Counted from the first letter of the stretch, positions 18,552 through 28,153 are shown. The stretch is DNA of 64,000 nucleotides from a bacterium (GCA_031082185.1 JAVHLI010000003.1:124001-188000), one strand, 5' to 3'. Numbers and translations: made by a program. The notes: a model not told the origin generated them from the sequence alone.

Positions 18552-19340
18552 CTAGGAGCGCGTGTAGCCCAGCGCCTCAATCCAGCCGAACGACTCATCG
18601 GTGGTGCCGGCCGGGCGGTACTCCAGCCCGACGTCGCCCGCATAGTCGGTGCGGTCGAGGACGCGGAAGAGGTAGCCGAAGTTAATCTCTCCTGTACCTG
18701 GCTGGTTGCGGTCAGGGGAATCGGCGACCTGGATGTGGCCGATCCGGCCGATGTTGTTCCGGAGCGTATGGGCCAGGTTGCCCTCCATGCGCTGCACGTG
18801 GTAGACATCGAACTGCACCTTGAGGTTGGCGGCGCCGACCGCTTCCTGAAGCTGGAACGCCTCGGAGGTCGTGCGCAGGAAGAACCCGGGGATGTCAAAG
18901 GTGTTAACCGGCTCGGCCAGGAGGACCAGCCCTACCTCCTCGAAGGCCGCGGCCGCGCTCTTGAGGTTGTCAACCAGGCACGCCCACTGCTCGGCCAGCG
19001 GTACGCTCTCCATCTGCTTCCCTACAAGGCAGTTGACGCGCGGGCAACCCAGGCGGCGGGCGACCTCAACGGCCAGGCGAACGCCTTCCCTAAACTCGCC
19101 GCGCCGTCCCGGGTCCACCGCGATGCCGCGCTCGCCGGCGGCCCAGTCCCCGGCAGGAAGGTTGAACAGCGCCTGTCGGAGCTTAAGTCGGCGCAACTCG
19201 CCGGCGATGGCATCTATGTCCTCGGCATAGGGGAACATGTACTCGACCGCGCCGAATCCGGCGCGGGCAGCGGAATCGAAGCGGGCAATGAAGGGACGAT
19301 CTGACCACAGGAACGTGAGGTTTGCGGCAAAACGCGGCAT
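18552..19340 (-). CDS. hydroxypyruvate isomerase-like TIM-barrel protein
   Basis: ATG 19340 follows GGGGAGG and gives 262 residues of an AP-endonuclease-2/xylose-isomerase-like TIM barrel. The start RFAANLTFLWSDRPF, the VEYMFPY segment, LLAEPVNTFDIPGFFL and QFDVYHVQRMEG, with HIQVADSPDRNQPGTGEINF, closely follow the Hyi/Gip pattern; Glu, Asp and His metal ligands are present. Hyi interconverts hydroxypyruvate and tartronate semialdehyde. It is the promoter-proximal gene of a pair with the GarR-like reductase. Confidence 0.83.
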   Translation of the reverse strand: MPRFAANLTFLWSDRPFIARFDSAARAGFGAVEYMFPYAEDIDAIAGELRRLKLRQALFNLPAGDWAAGERGIAVDPGRRGEFREGVRLAVEVARRLGCPRVNCLVGKQMESVPLAEQWACLVDNLKSAAAAFEEVGLVLLAEPVNTFDIPGFFLRTTSEAFQLQEAVGAANLKVQFDVYHVQRMEGNLAHTLRNNIGRIGHIQVADSPDRNQPGTGEINFGYLFRVLDRTDYAGDVGLEYRPAGTTDESFGWIEALGYTRS

Positions 19341-19487
19341 GGCGCCTCCCCGACGGTGGACTGTTACCCCCTCACAGTATACGGCCCTGTTCGCTCCCGG
19401 CAACTACATCCGTGACCTCGGCAGGGGAACGCACCCGCGCGCGAGAAGCGCAATGGTAATAGGGTTCACTAAGCAGGAGGGATGGAA

Positions 19488-20543
19488 ATGTCAGCGGCAG
19501 TCTACGATATCGGCTCCTACGTCTTTTCGCCAGAGAAGTTCTTCCCCGCGAGCTTGTTCGACCGCATCACGGAGCTGCGGATCACCCGGCCCGGGATTGT
19601 GCAGCAGGAGGCCGAACGGCGGCTGAAGCGCGCGCAACTGACCACAGGCGGCCGGCTGGTCATCCTGGCGGCCGACCACCCGGCCCGCAACGTCGCCGGT
19701 GTCGGGGATGACCCAATCGCCATGGGCAACCGGTGGGCACTGCTGAGCAGGATCCTTCGGGTCCTGACCGCGCCTGACGCCGACGGCCTGATGGCCACCC
19801 CGGACATCATGGAAGAGCTGTTCATCGTCAACCACATGGTCAGGGAGATGGGCGGCCCCTCGTTCCTCGACAACAAAGTGCTGTTGGGCTGCATGAACCG
19901 GGGCGGGCTCGCCGGGGCGGCGTTTGAAATGGATGACCGAATGACCGCCTTCACGCCGGAGCGGATCGCGGAGTTGCGCCTCGACGGCGCCAAGCTGATG
20001 TTCCGCCTGGAACCCTCAGAGCCGGCCTCTGGATGGACGATTGACTACTGCGTGAAGGCACTCGACCGGCTGTACGACCTGAACATCCCGGCATTCCTGG
20101 AGTGCCTGGCCGTGCAGAAGAGCGAGGGCAAGTACAAGATGCTCAAGCTGGCGCCGGAGCTGGTCAAGGTCATAGGCGTCGCCTCGGGGCTGGGGAAGTC
20201 GTCGCTGGGAACATGGCTGAAGATCCCCTACTGCGAGCGCTACGAGCTTATCGCTCGGGCAACCACATGTCCCATCCTAATGCTGGGCGGCGAATCCAAG
20301 GGCGATCCTACCGGCATCTTCACCGAGTTCGCCTCGGGGATGCGCGCCGGCGCAACGATCCGCGGTGCGCTGGTGGGCCGCAACGTGACCTTCCCTGGAT
20401 GCGACGATCCCCGGGCCGTGGCGCACGGGGTGGCAGGGATCGTGCACCGCGGATGGGACGCGGCGCAGGCGACCTCCGCCATGCCCGCGGCACGCGATCG
20501 CGATGCCGACTTCTTCACGCGGCTGATGGGTCAGGCGAGGTAG
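19488..20543 (+). CDS. Cgl0159-family (beta/alpha)8 aldolase-like protein
   Basis: ATG 19488 lies 7 bases after AGGAGG (19475-19480); an ATG at 19482 is too close to it. The 351-residue protein has VILAADHPARNVAGVGDD, MATPDIMEELFI, LGCMNRGGLAGAAFEMDDR and a probable Schiff-base lysine in GTWLKIPYCERY. These blocks match the Cgl0159 family, a class I aldolase-fold group found in inositol catabolic loci of corynebacteria; its reaction is not firmly known. It is followed after 5 bases by a PPi-type phosphofructokinase, suggesting linked phosphorylation and aldol cleavage. Confidence 0.8.
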   Translation: MSAAVYDIGSYVFSPEKFFPASLFDRITELRITRPGIVQQEAERRLKRAQLTTGGRLVILAADHPARNVAGVGDDPIAMGNRWALLSRILRVLTAPDADGLMATPDIMEELFIVNHMVREMGGPSFLDNKVLLGCMNRGGLAGAAFEMDDRMTAFTPERIAELRLDGAKLMFRLEPSEPASGWTIDYCVKALDRLYDLNIPAFLECLAVQKSEGKYKMLKLAPELVKVIGVASGLGKSSLGTWLKIPYCERYELIARATTCPILMLGGESKGDPTGIFTEFASGMRAGATIRGALVGRNVTFPGCDDPRAVAHGVAGIVHRGWDAAQATSAMPAARDRDADFFTRLMGQAR

Positions 20544-20548
20544 CAGCC

Positions 20549-21769
20549 ATGGAACTCCTGCGTGGAAACCTGGTTGTCGGGCAGTCCGGAGGCCCCACCG
20601 CGGTCATCAACAGCAGCCTCTCCGGAGTGGTCCTCGAGGCGCTGGAGCACGACGCGATCGAGGAGATCTATGGGATGGTGCACGGCGTCGAGGGGCTCCT
20701 GGGGGAGGAGTTGATCGACCTGGGACGCCAGAGCGCCGCCACGATTGCCGGGCTGCGCTCCACCCCCTCGGCGGCGCTGGGATCGTGCCGGCACAAGCTG
20801 CGCGACGCCGACTACGAGAAGCTCCTGCGGGTGCTGGAAGCCCACGGGGTTCGTTACTTCGTCTACATCGGCGGCAACGACTCAGCCGATACCGCCTGGC
20901 GCCTGGGACGCCTTGCGGCCGACCGGGGGTACGAGCTGCGCGTGATGAGCGTCCCCAAGACGATTGACAACGACCTGGTCGAGACCGACCACTGCCCTGG
21001 TTACGGCAGCGTCGCCCGCTGGCTGGCCACAGCCGTCCGCGACGCCGGGCTTGACACCGAGGCGATCGGCGTCGTTGACACAATCAAGGTCGTCGAGACG
21101 ATGGGCCGCAACACCGGCTGGATCACCGCTGCCACCGCACTGGCGCGTGACCACACCGATGCCGCGCCTCACCTGATCTACCTGCCGGAGCGGCCGTTCG
21201 TGCGCGACCGTTTCCTCTCCGACGTGGACCGCGTCTACAAGAAGCTCGGCCACGCGGTCATCACCGTCTGTGAGGGGCTGAAGGACGAGCGGGGCGAGTA
21301 TCTCTCGGCCAGCGGCAAGACGGTGGACGTGGACCGTTTTGGTCACAAGCAGCTCGGCGGCGCCGCGGCCGTGCTCTGCGACATCGTTGCCGAAGGGCTC
21401 GGCATCAAGGCGAGGTGGGACAAACCCGGAACGATCCAGCGGGTGTCAATGCTGGCCGCATCGCCCGTTGATCTCGAGGAAGCGTATCAGGTGGGCCGCG
21501 CCGCGGTCCGCCACGCGGTCGAGGGTCAGGATGGCGCGATGGTCACGCTGGTGCGTGAGTCGTCCGAGCCCTACCGGTGGACCACCGGACTGGCGCCGCT
21601 CGAGCGCGTCGCCAACGCCGAGAGGAAGGTCCCGGACGAGTTCATAGCGCCGGAGGGCAACGACGTCACCGAAGCGTTCCTGGCTTACGCCAGACCGCTA
21701 ATCGGTCCTGCGCTGCCGCCGTACGCGCGGCTGGACATGGCGCGCGTGCCCCCGCGCACCGGCGCCTAG
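20549..21769 (+). CDS. PPi-dependent 6-phosphofructokinase-like (PfkA family)
   Basis: ATG 20549 starts a 406-residue PFK. The phosphate-donor loop reads GGNDSADT instead of GGDGS, and the catalytic loop reads PKTIDNDL, with Lys in place of the Gly of ATP-PFKs. Both changes are associated with pyrophosphate-dependent enzymes. GQSGGPTAVIN at the N-terminus and MGRNTGW are conserved. The expected reaction is reversible phosphorylation of fructose 6-phosphate or a related ketose phosphate. A longer frame from 20102 overlaps the aldolase gene and is rejected. It forms a two-gene operon with the aldolase. Confidence 0.87.
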   Translation: MELLRGNLVVGQSGGPTAVINSSLSGVVLEALEHDAIEEIYGMVHGVEGLLGEELIDLGRQSAATIAGLRSTPSAALGSCRHKLRDADYEKLLRVLEAHGVRYFVYIGGNDSADTAWRLGRLAADRGYELRVMSVPKTIDNDLVETDHCPGYGSVARWLATAVRDAGLDTEAIGVVDTIKVVETMGRNTGWITAATALARDHTDAAPHLIYLPERPFVRDRFLSDVDRVYKKLGHAVITVCEGLKDERGEYLSASGKTVDVDRFGHKQLGGAAAVLCDIVAEGLGIKARWDKPGTIQRVSMLAASPVDLEEAYQVGRAAVRHAVEGQDGAMVTLVRESSEPYRWTTGLAPLERVANAERKVPDEFIAPEGNDVTEAFLAYARPLIGPALPPYARLDMARVPPRTGA

Positions 21770-22848
21770 GCGCCCGGCGGCAGCAGGTAGAGGGCCGTTG
21801 GCGAGAACAGCAGCCTGACTTCCGTTCCCATCCGGTATATCCGGTCCACGCTGCGCGGGTCGGCCACGCTGACTTCCCCGGCCTCGGTTTCGATGAGGTA
21901 GTCGGCGTAGGTGCCCATGAAGAACGCGGTCTGCACGCGCCCGGGAAGGCCCTCTCCCCCGACCTCGACCTGAACGGACTCCGGCCGCACCATGAGCGTG
22001 GCCGCGCCCGGGGTCATGCCGGGCTGCCGGTAGGAAAACCGGTAGCTGCCCACCCGCACGGTCCCGTCCTCGACAAATGCGGGCAGCAGGTTCGCCTCCC
22101 CGATGAAGTCCGCCACAAACCGAGAGGCCGGCCGCCGGTACAGGTCGGTCGGCGTGCCGATCTGCTCGATCCGTCCCTGGTTCATGACCACCACGATGTC
22201 GGAGATCGCCAGGGCCTCCGACTGATCGTGCGTAACGTAGATGCTGGTAATCCCGAGGTCTTGCTGCAACATGCGGATGTCGGCGCGGACGCGCTTGCGG
22301 AGCTTGGCGTCCAGGTTGGAGAGCGGCTCGTCGAAGAGCAGCACCTTGGGCTGCATCACGAGCGCTCGGGCCAATGCCACACGCTGCTGCTGGCCGCCGG
22401 AGAGCTGGGCCGGCGCACGGCGCTCCAGGCCCGGCAGGCCGACCAGACTCATCGCCTCGCCGACGCGGTGGCGGATCTCCTCTTGGGGCCGGCGCATCAC
22501 CCGAAGGCCGTACGCTATGTTCTCGAAGACAGTGAGGTGAGGGAAGAGGGCGTAGGCCTGAAACACCATCGTCACGCTGCGGTTGGCAGCAGGCAGCGGG
22601 GTCACGTCCTCGTTGCCGATGTAGACCCGCCCATCGGTCGGCCACTCCAGACCGGCGATCATACGTAGGGCCGTCGTCTTCCCGCAGCCCGATGGGCCCA
22701 GCAGCGTCACCAGATTACCGGCCGGGACTTCCAGCGTCACGTCGTCCACGGCCATGACGGTTCCAAAACGCTTGGTGACGTGGTCGAAACGGACCGGGGA
22801 GGCTTCCTGATGCAGAACCTGCTTGAGTTGCGTGGCTGGAACCGCCAT
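21766..22848 (-). CDS. ABC importer ATP-binding subunit (FbpC/AfuC/PotA-type), set 1
   Basis: The 360-residue ATPase energises uptake through the permease encoded 21 bases upstream. Walker [10 protein letters not shown], signature LSGGQQQR, Walker [12 protein letters not shown] and the switch His in VTHDQ are intact; a TOBE-type domain follows residue 280. It is the last gene of the long minus-strand sugar cluster. The paralogous ATPase at 28150-29241 shows that this importer type is present twice. Iron import is the usual annotation for the family, but the sugar context argues for an organic, possibly phosphorylated, substrate. Confidence 0.9.
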   Translation of the reverse strand: MAVPATQLKQVLHQEASPVRFDHVTKRFGTVMAVDDVTLEVPAGNLVTLLGPSGCGKTTALRMIAGLEWPTDGRVYIGNEDVTPLPAANRSVTMVFQAYALFPHLTVFENIAYGLRVMRRPQEEIRHRVGEAMSLVGLPGLERRAPAQLSGGQQQRVALARALVMQPKVLLFDEPLSNLDAKLRKRVRADIRMLQQDLGITSIYVTHDQSEALAISDIVVVMNQGRIEQIGTPTDLYRRPASRFVADFIGEANLLPAFVEDGTVRVGSYRFSYRQPGMTPGAATLMVRPESVQVEVGGEGLPGRVQTAFFMGTYADYLIETEAGEVSVADPRSVDRIYRMGTEVRLLFSPTALYLLPPGA

Positions 22849-22869
22849 CTCCGTCTACACCTCAGCTTC

Positions 22870-25101
22870 CTAGGGCTTGGCCTGCGCTCCGCGCCCGGCT
22901 CGCACGTCCAGTCTGGTCGTCAGCGTGTAGAGCGCCATGATCACAAGAGCCATGAAGATCACCAGGACCGAAGACAGCGCCGCGGCCCTGCCCATGCTGC
23001 CGTGCTCAACGTATGACAGGATGAGGGCCGTGCTCAGGTTCACCCTGGGGGTCACCAGGAAGATCACCTGGCTGACGGCCGTCATCGCCCGGACGAACGC
23101 GAAGACAAGCCCGGACAGCAGCGCCGCCTGAACTAGCGGGGCGACCACGCGCCGCAGCGTCGTCAGCGAACCGGCCCGCAGCATCGTAGAGCACTCCTCC
23201 AGCGAGCGGTCTATCTGGTGGATCGCCGCCACCCCGGAGCGGATCGCCACCGGCATGTTCCGGAAGACGAAGGCCATGATGATGATCAGCTCGGTCCCAG
23301 TGAGCAGGAGCGTGCCCTGGTTGAATGCCAGGATGTAGCCGATCCCCATCACGGTGCCGGGCACCGCGAACGAGAGCATCGCGGAAAACTCCAGCGCCTG
23401 CCGGCCCGGGAACGAGTAGCGCGTGACCAGGTAGCCGATAAGGAACCCCAGCACGGTGGAAGGCAGCGCGGCGATGAGCGACAGTGAGGCCGTGGTCCGG
23501 AAGACGTGCCAGCCCGATGGGGACAACCCCTTCACGTGCGCGAGCGTGAAGGTGTAGTCGAACCCCCAGAGCTTGGTCACGCTGCCGACAAATATCGAGC
23601 CGTAGAGCAGCACGATCAGCAGCACCCAGACCAGGAACACGCCGGTGACGGCGTAGTCAAGGGCCGGGGGCAGCTTGCGCGGCGTGGCATGGGTGGGCCG
23701 GCCTGTGACCGTCACGTAGAACCGCTCGCCCACCCAGTACCTCTGAACAAGGAAGATCGTCAGCGTCATGCTGAGCAGCACTACCCCGAAAACAGCGGCC
23801 TCATTGGGGTTGTAGCGGCCGATGATGGCGTAGAACACCTCTGTCGCCAGATAGGGCTTGCCGCCACCGATCACGACGGGGTTGCCGAAGTCGGCCAGGC
23901 TTTCGATCACCGTCAGCAGAAAGGCGTTGGCGATGCCGGGCCGCGCCAGCGGCCAGATGACCGTCCGCAGCGTGTACCAGTTGGAGGCCCCAAGGGTCTC
24001 GGAGGCCTCTTCGAGAGCGACGTCCATGGCACGCACAACGCCCTGTAGCAGAAGGAAGGCGATCGGCGTGTATGCCAGGATCTGGGCGATTGACAACCCC
24101 AGCAGCCCGGAGAAAACGGTGGTTGACATCCCGAGAACGGAGTGCGTGATGAACCCCTGCCGGCCGAACAGGTAGATCATGGCCAGACCCAGGACGAATG
24201 GCGGGGTTATCATCGGCAGGATCGAGATCGGCCCTAGCAGCCGGCGCGTGGGGAGCTGGGACCGCTCGGCCAGCAATGCGAACAGAAACCCCAATCCGGT
24301 GGAGGCGATGCCCACGACCAGAGCCAGCAGAACGCTGTTGCGCACCGCCCCGAAACCGAGGTAGAGCGCGCCCATTAGCAGGCCCACAATTCCGCTTCCC
24401 GCCGCCCACAGAACCACTGGGCGGAGCTTCCGGACAAGCACCGCAGCGACCAGCCCGGCGACGGCGGCGACAACCGCTCCGAACGTCACGGCTATGCGCA
24501 TCTCGTCCCGGGGCGTGTACGGGTTGTTGATCATCAGGAAGTTCGGCGATTGGAATACCGTGCCGAACACCTCGAGGGTCAACCGCCCCTTGACGACCAC
24601 GCTCGCCTGGAGCACCATCCACAGCGGGTACAAGATGAAGAGGACAACGAACACGGCGACCCAGACTATGCTCGCAGCGATGAATGCGTCGGCGCGCAGG
24701 TAGCCGCTAAGCGACAGCCCGGTTCCAACCAGCGAGAGAAAGCAGAGGAACATGACCACGGGCGCCGGACCCATCGGTTGGCCGCGACCGCCGAGGGCAA
24801 GCACAACTAGAATGGACCCTACCGCAGCTGTGACAAGCGCCAGGTGACCGCGGCGGTACAGCGGCAGCCTCAGCATGCCCAGGACGGCGGAAAGGAGCGC
24901 GCAGGCCAGGGCCGCGGCCACGGTCGGCTCGGAGCCGAGCAGCTCGATCCCGGTCGTGCCCGCGACGAAGCTGGCAAGGTCCCGGCCGGTCCTGAACCAG
25001 GGGAGCAGCAGCCCGCCGGCTAGTGCCAGCCCGCCCCAGGCCAGAAGCGTCATGCTCGGCGCGTACAAGGGACGGGTGATTGCGACCGTGGAACTGGTCA
25101 T
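22870..25101 (-). CDS. ABC importer permease, double-domain FbpB/AfuB type, set 1
   Basis: ATG 25101 follows AGGAGG at 5-base spacing and gives 743 residues. About four extra N-terminal transmembrane helices precede two BPD_transp_1 permease domains (roughly residues 240-450 and 530-740). Each has an EAA-type loop (EEASETLGASNWYTLRTV and EECSTMLRAGSLTTLRRV) that docks the ATPase. It is longer than the usual 500-550-residue FbpB because of the N-terminal extension, which the set 2 permease largely lacks. It lies between its binding protein and its ATPase. Confidence 0.9.
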   Translation of the reverse strand: MTSSTVAITRPLYAPSMTLLAWGGLALAGGLLLPWFRTGRDLASFVAGTTGIELLGSEPTVAAALACALLSAVLGMLRLPLYRRGHLALVTAAVGSILVVLALGGRGQPMGPAPVVMFLCFLSLVGTGLSLSGYLRADAFIAASIVWVAVFVVLFILYPLWMVLQASVVVKGRLTLEVFGTVFQSPNFLMINNPYTPRDEMRIAVTFGAVVAAVAGLVAAVLVRKLRPVVLWAAGSGIVGLLMGALYLGFGAVRNSVLLALVVGIASTGLGFLFALLAERSQLPTRRLLGPISILPMITPPFVLGLAMIYLFGRQGFITHSVLGMSTTVFSGLLGLSIAQILAYTPIAFLLLQGVVRAMDVALEEASETLGASNWYTLRTVIWPLARPGIANAFLLTVIESLADFGNPVVIGGGKPYLATEVFYAIIGRYNPNEAAVFGVVLLSMTLTIFLVQRYWVGERFYVTVTGRPTHATPRKLPPALDYAVTGVFLVWVLLIVLLYGSIFVGSVTKLWGFDYTFTLAHVKGLSPSGWHVFRTTASLSLIAALPSTVLGFLIGYLVTRYSFPGRQALEFSAMLSFAVPGTVMGIGYILAFNQGTLLLTGTELIIIMAFVFRNMPVAIRSGVAAIHQIDRSLEECSTMLRAGSLTTLRRVVAPLVQAALLSGLVFAFVRAMTAVSQVIFLVTPRVNLSTALILSYVEHGSMGRAAALSSVLVIFMALVIMALYTLTTRLDVRAGRGAQAKP

Positions 25102-25146
25102 CAAGCCTCCTCTGTGGAAAAGGCGCGCGGACGCTGCTGTCGGGAT

Positions 25147-25179
25147 GGCAGGTGGGTGGGGGAAGAATCCACCCACCTG
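25147..25179. repeat. intercistronic hairpin between binding protein and permease, set 1
   Basis: GCAGGTGGGTGG (25147-25158) and CCACCCACCTGC (25168-25179) form a perfect 12-bp stem with a 9-base loop. No U tract follows on the minus strand, so mRNA stabilisation or partial attenuation downstream of the binding-protein gene is more likely than full termination. Confidence 0.75.
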
Positions 25180-25197
25180 CGGGGCACAACCTACGGC

Positions 25198-26220
25198 CTA
25201 CTTGGGCAGCGGGAAAACCTCCTTCAGCCAGCGCTCAAGCAGCTTGTCCCGCACGTCGGCCTTGCCGAACCGGACGAAGTCGTACTTGATGACGTTGAAG
25301 TCCTGGAAGCGCGGTGAAACCTTGGGTACCGTTGACTTCGCGTTTGACGGGAGCTGGAAGGACTCGCCAAACTCGCTTGCCAGCTTCTGGGCATCGGGTG
25401 ACAGCGCCCACTCGATGAACGCAATGCCGTTGGCGCGGTTGGGCGCACCCTTTATCAGACTGATCCCACCGATCTCGTAGCCGGTCCCGTCGCGGGCCGA
25501 CCCGTAGGTGATCGGGAACCCGCGCAGGATCTGCACGACCGAGTCGTGGTTGAACGTAATACCTATCGCCACCTCACCCCGGCCGGTCAGGACCCCGGGC
25601 GCCGCCCCTGCCCTTGTGTACTCCGTAACGTTGGGGTGGATCCGCTTCAGCACATCGAACGCCTCGCGCTCACCGTATAGTTGAACCATCGTCGCCACCA
25701 TGGTGTAGCCCGTGCCCGATGTGGTCGGGTTGGGGTAGGCCACCAGCCCCTTGTAGCGCCGGTCGGCCAGATCCTTCCATGTGCGGGGCTCGGGCAGGTT
25801 CTTCTCGCGGAGCAGCTTCGGGTTCAGCGCCCAGCCGAGAACGCCCGCGTACAGGGGGATGTACTTGCCCCCTACCGCGTCGCGCAGCTCGGGCCGCAGG
25901 TCGTCCCAGTTGCGCGGCCGGAAGAACTCGGTCAGTCCCTCCTCGTTGGCGACGAAGTGCGGATCGCCGGTGCCCCCGAACCACACGTCGAAACTGGGGT
26001 TCGCCTTCTCGGCGCGCAGGCGGGTCAGAGCCTCACCGGAGCTCATCCGCACGAAGTCGAGCGTGATCCCAGTGGCCCGCGGGAACTGGGCCTTGAGGGC
26101 GTCGCACCACTCGACGGCCGGGCTGCACAGCACAGTAACCCGACCGGCGGCCGGCCCGGCGTGGGCGATGCCCAGCGTTGCCAGAAGCATAACCATGCCT
26201 AGCGTCAGCAAGCGTCTCAC
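25198..26220 (-). CDS. extracellular solute-binding protein (AfuA/FbpA-like), set 1
   Basis: GTG 26220 is preceded by GGGAGGT at good spacing and starts a 340-residue protein with a clear signal peptide (RRLLTLGMVMLLATLGIAHA). The mature part is a type II periplasmic-binding fold. FDVWFGGTGDPHFVANEEG is the pattern I associate with AfuA-like, sugar-phosphate-binding members rather than with tyrosine-rich iron sites. NPTTSGTGYTM and GYEIGGISLIKGAPN are typical family blocks. The partner permease and ATPase lie downstream, and iolO lies 87 bases upstream on the same strand. Confidence 0.88.
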   Translation of the reverse strand: MRRLLTLGMVMLLATLGIAHAGPAAGRVTVLCSPAVEWCDALKAQFPRATGITLDFVRMSSGEALTRLRAEKANPSFDVWFGGTGDPHFVANEEGLTEFFRPRNWDDLRPELRDAVGGKYIPLYAGVLGWALNPKLLREKNLPEPRTWKDLADRRYKGLVAYPNPTTSGTGYTMVATMVQLYGEREAFDVLKRIHPNVTEYTRAGAAPGVLTGRGEVAIGITFNHDSVVQILRGFPITYGSARDGTGYEIGGISLIKGAPNRANGIAFIEWALSPDAQKLASEFGESFQLPSNAKSTVPKVSPRFQDFNVIKYDFVRFGKADVRDKLLERWLKEVFPLPK

Positions 26221-26307
26221 CGTACCACCTCCCAACAAGAAGTCATTGCTGGCACTTCCCCTTCTGCAATGCTGACTACCACCAGAGAATACGGCTTTTC
26301 CACCTCA

Positions 26308-27147
26308 CTAGTTCTTCGCCTCTTGCGGGGTTTCCCCCCGCCGGACGGACACCAAGGGCCGCAGCGCCCGCACCGTCTGCCGGGCGGCCTCCTCGGGGTC
26401 CGGCCTGGGCAGAATCTCCGCCGAGAGGAACCTCGCGTAGCCGCACCGCCCCAGCGTGTCAACGATGGCCGCGAAGTCGAGGTGCCCAAACCCCGGCGCC
26501 CAGCGGTTGCTGTCGGCGACGTGCACGTGCCACAGCCGCGCCCCAGCGGCAACCAGGGCGCCCTCGATCGTGACTTCCTCGATGTTCATGTGGAAGGTAT
26601 CGGCCAGCACCCCCAGGTGTAAGGCGCCGGACGCGCCGATCACCTCAAGGGCTTCCTCCACGGTCACCAGGAAGTCGGTCTCGTAGCGGTTGATCGGCTC
26701 AATAACCAGGCGGACGCCGGCGGAGGCCGCCGCATCCAGGACCGGGCCGATACCCTCAAGGAACCGGGCAGTCGTCGCCGCATGCCCACCCTCGGCCCGC
26801 CCACGGATGAGCCCGATGATGACCAGGCTATCCAGCCGGGCCGCCAGACGCACGTGTCCCATCAGGCGGGCCGTGGCAGCCCGGCGTACCGCGGCGTCCA
26901 GGCTGGACAGACTCAACCCGTCCCGCAGAAACGCCTGACCGGTCCCTATGGCCGGCACCACCAGGTTCGCGTCGCGCACCACGGCCTCAAGTCGCCCCAC
27001 ATCGAGCACCGCGGTATCGCGAATCGCCAGTTCCGCGCCGTCGAATCCAAGGGCGGCCAGGCGGGCCACGCCTGCCTCCCAGCCGCCCCGGATCGCCACG
27101 GCGTCGAAAGCGGTCTCCTCGACGGAGATGACGAGACTGAGTTTCAC
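26308..27147 (-). CDS. iolO: 5-keto-L-gluconate epimerase
   Basis: IolO epimerises 5-keto-L-gluconate to D-tagaturonate in the Thermotoga inositol pathway. GTG 27147 starts a 279-residue TIM barrel beginning KLSLVISVEETAFDAVAI. I recall the Thermotoga maritima TM0416 enzyme starting almost the same way (KLSLVISTSDAAFDALAF). IGTGQAFLRDGLSLS, LVIIGLIRGRAEG, the Glu in VIEPINRYETDF, LADTFHMNIEEV and HVADSNRWAPGFGH also fit, supplying Glu, Asp and His metal ligands. It follows iolN by 40 bases. Assignment rests on remembered similarity plus the iolN/iolM context. Confidence 0.85.
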   Translation of the reverse strand: MKLSLVISVEETAFDAVAIRGGWEAGVARLAALGFDGAELAIRDTAVLDVGRLEAVVRDANLVVPAIGTGQAFLRDGLSLSSLDAAVRRAATARLMGHVRLAARLDSLVIIGLIRGRAEGGHAATTARFLEGIGPVLDAAASAGVRLVIEPINRYETDFLVTVEEALEVIGASGALHLGVLADTFHMNIEEVTIEGALVAAGARLWHVHVADSNRWAPGFGHLDFAAIVDTLGRCGYARFLSAEILPRPDPEEAARQTVRALRPLVSVRRGETPQEAKN

Positions 27148-27187
27148 GCGCCCGTGCCCACGGTCGCCGGCATTCGCGTTGCGCTCC

Positions 27188-28153
27188 TTATGGCGGGTAC
27201 GCAAGCGAGTAGATGCTCTTGCCGCCCTTGGTCGGGCCCTTGAGCACGGCCTCGATCTCCTCCTTGTCCCGCTCGGTCACGTACTCTACCGGCGGCAGCA
27301 CTCCGGGCGGGAAGGTCTTCAGGATGTCGGTGACCAGCTTCTCAAGGTAGTCGAGCAGCGCCTCGACGCCAGGCTGGGCCTTTTCCGCGGAGGCCAGAGT
27401 AGGCCTGCCGACCACACCCTCGGGGTATGCCTTGACTTCGATCGGGCCCGCGCCTATGTGTCCGTACCAGTTGATCGGGCGCCGCATCAAGTTCCCGGCC
27501 TTGTCCACGTGACCCTCCGGCAGGAAACCAAACGGCTTGTTGTCCACCGCCCACTCCTGCTTCATCAGTTCGGGGAACAGCGCCATGCACCACGAGGTCT
27601 CGACCTCGTCGGCGTGGATGAACTGGGTCTCGTACGGCCCGCCGTCCGCCTTGGTTTTGAAGTAGTCGGGAACGGCATGATACCAGTTCACGTTGACGAT
27701 CAGCGCGGGCACGCGGTAGCGCTTGCCGAACTGATGGATGGCAACCGGGATCACAAACTCCTGACCGTGCCCGTTGAGCAGGATCTGCTTGCGGAACCCC
27801 ATGTTCCAGAAGCCCGCGATCATCGAGCGCACGAAGCTGCAGAAGACGTCCTCTGGGATCACGACCGTCCCCGGCATCCCGAGGTGGTGATAGGGGTGCG
27901 ATCCAAACCACAGCGGTTGGGAGACCGTGCAGCCGGTGCGCTCCGCTACCGCCTCGGCCATCCTGGCCACCAGGAAGATGTCCTCCCCGATCGGCGCGTT
28001 GGGCCCGTGTGCCTCCGTGGCGCCGAGCGGAACGATGAGCACATCGTTCTTCTCCAATCGCTCGTCAATGTCGCGCATCGTCATGTTCTGCACGTAGACG
28101 CCCGTGCGCCTATCCATGTGCCCGCCCGGAGGCGGGAGTTGCCACTTGCTCAT
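27188..28153 (-). CDS. iolN: 3-dehydro-scyllo-inosose hydrolase (creatininase fold)
   Basis: IolN opens the ring of the diketo-inositol 3-dehydro-scyllo-inosose to 5-keto-L-gluconate. ATG 28153 overlaps the ATPase stop (ATGA) and gives 321 residues. The opening SKWQLPPPGGHMDRRTGVYV, the metal site GATEAHGPNAPIGEDIFL, the catalytic NGHGQEFVIP and FIHADEVETSW are as I recall for TM0413 of Thermotoga maritima, and distinguish it from ordinary creatininase or MftE proteins. A frame extended to 28279 lies in the ATPase gene and is not used. IolM and IolO are encoded in the same cluster. Confidence 0.86.
   Translation of the reverse strand: MSKWQLPPPGGHMDRRTGVYVQNMTMRDIDERLEKNDVLIVPLGATEAHGPNAPIGEDIFLVARMAEAVAERTGCTVSQPLWFGSHPYHHLGMPGTVVIPEDVFCSFVRSMIAGFWNMGFRKQILLNGHGQEFVIPVAIHQFGKRYRVPALIVNVNWYHAVPDYFKTKADGGPYETQFIHADEVETSWCMALFPELMKQEWAVDNKPFGFLPEGHVDKAGNLMRRPINWYGHIGAGPIEVKAYPEGVVGRPTLASAEKAQPGVEALLDYLEKLVTDILKTFPPGVLPPVEYVTERDKEEIEAVLKGPTKGGKSIYSLAYPP

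Noticed and set aside
20102-20548. N-terminal extension of the phosphofructokinase
   Set aside because: The extended frame overlaps the aldolase gene out of frame; a normal PFK N-terminus begins at ATG 20549.
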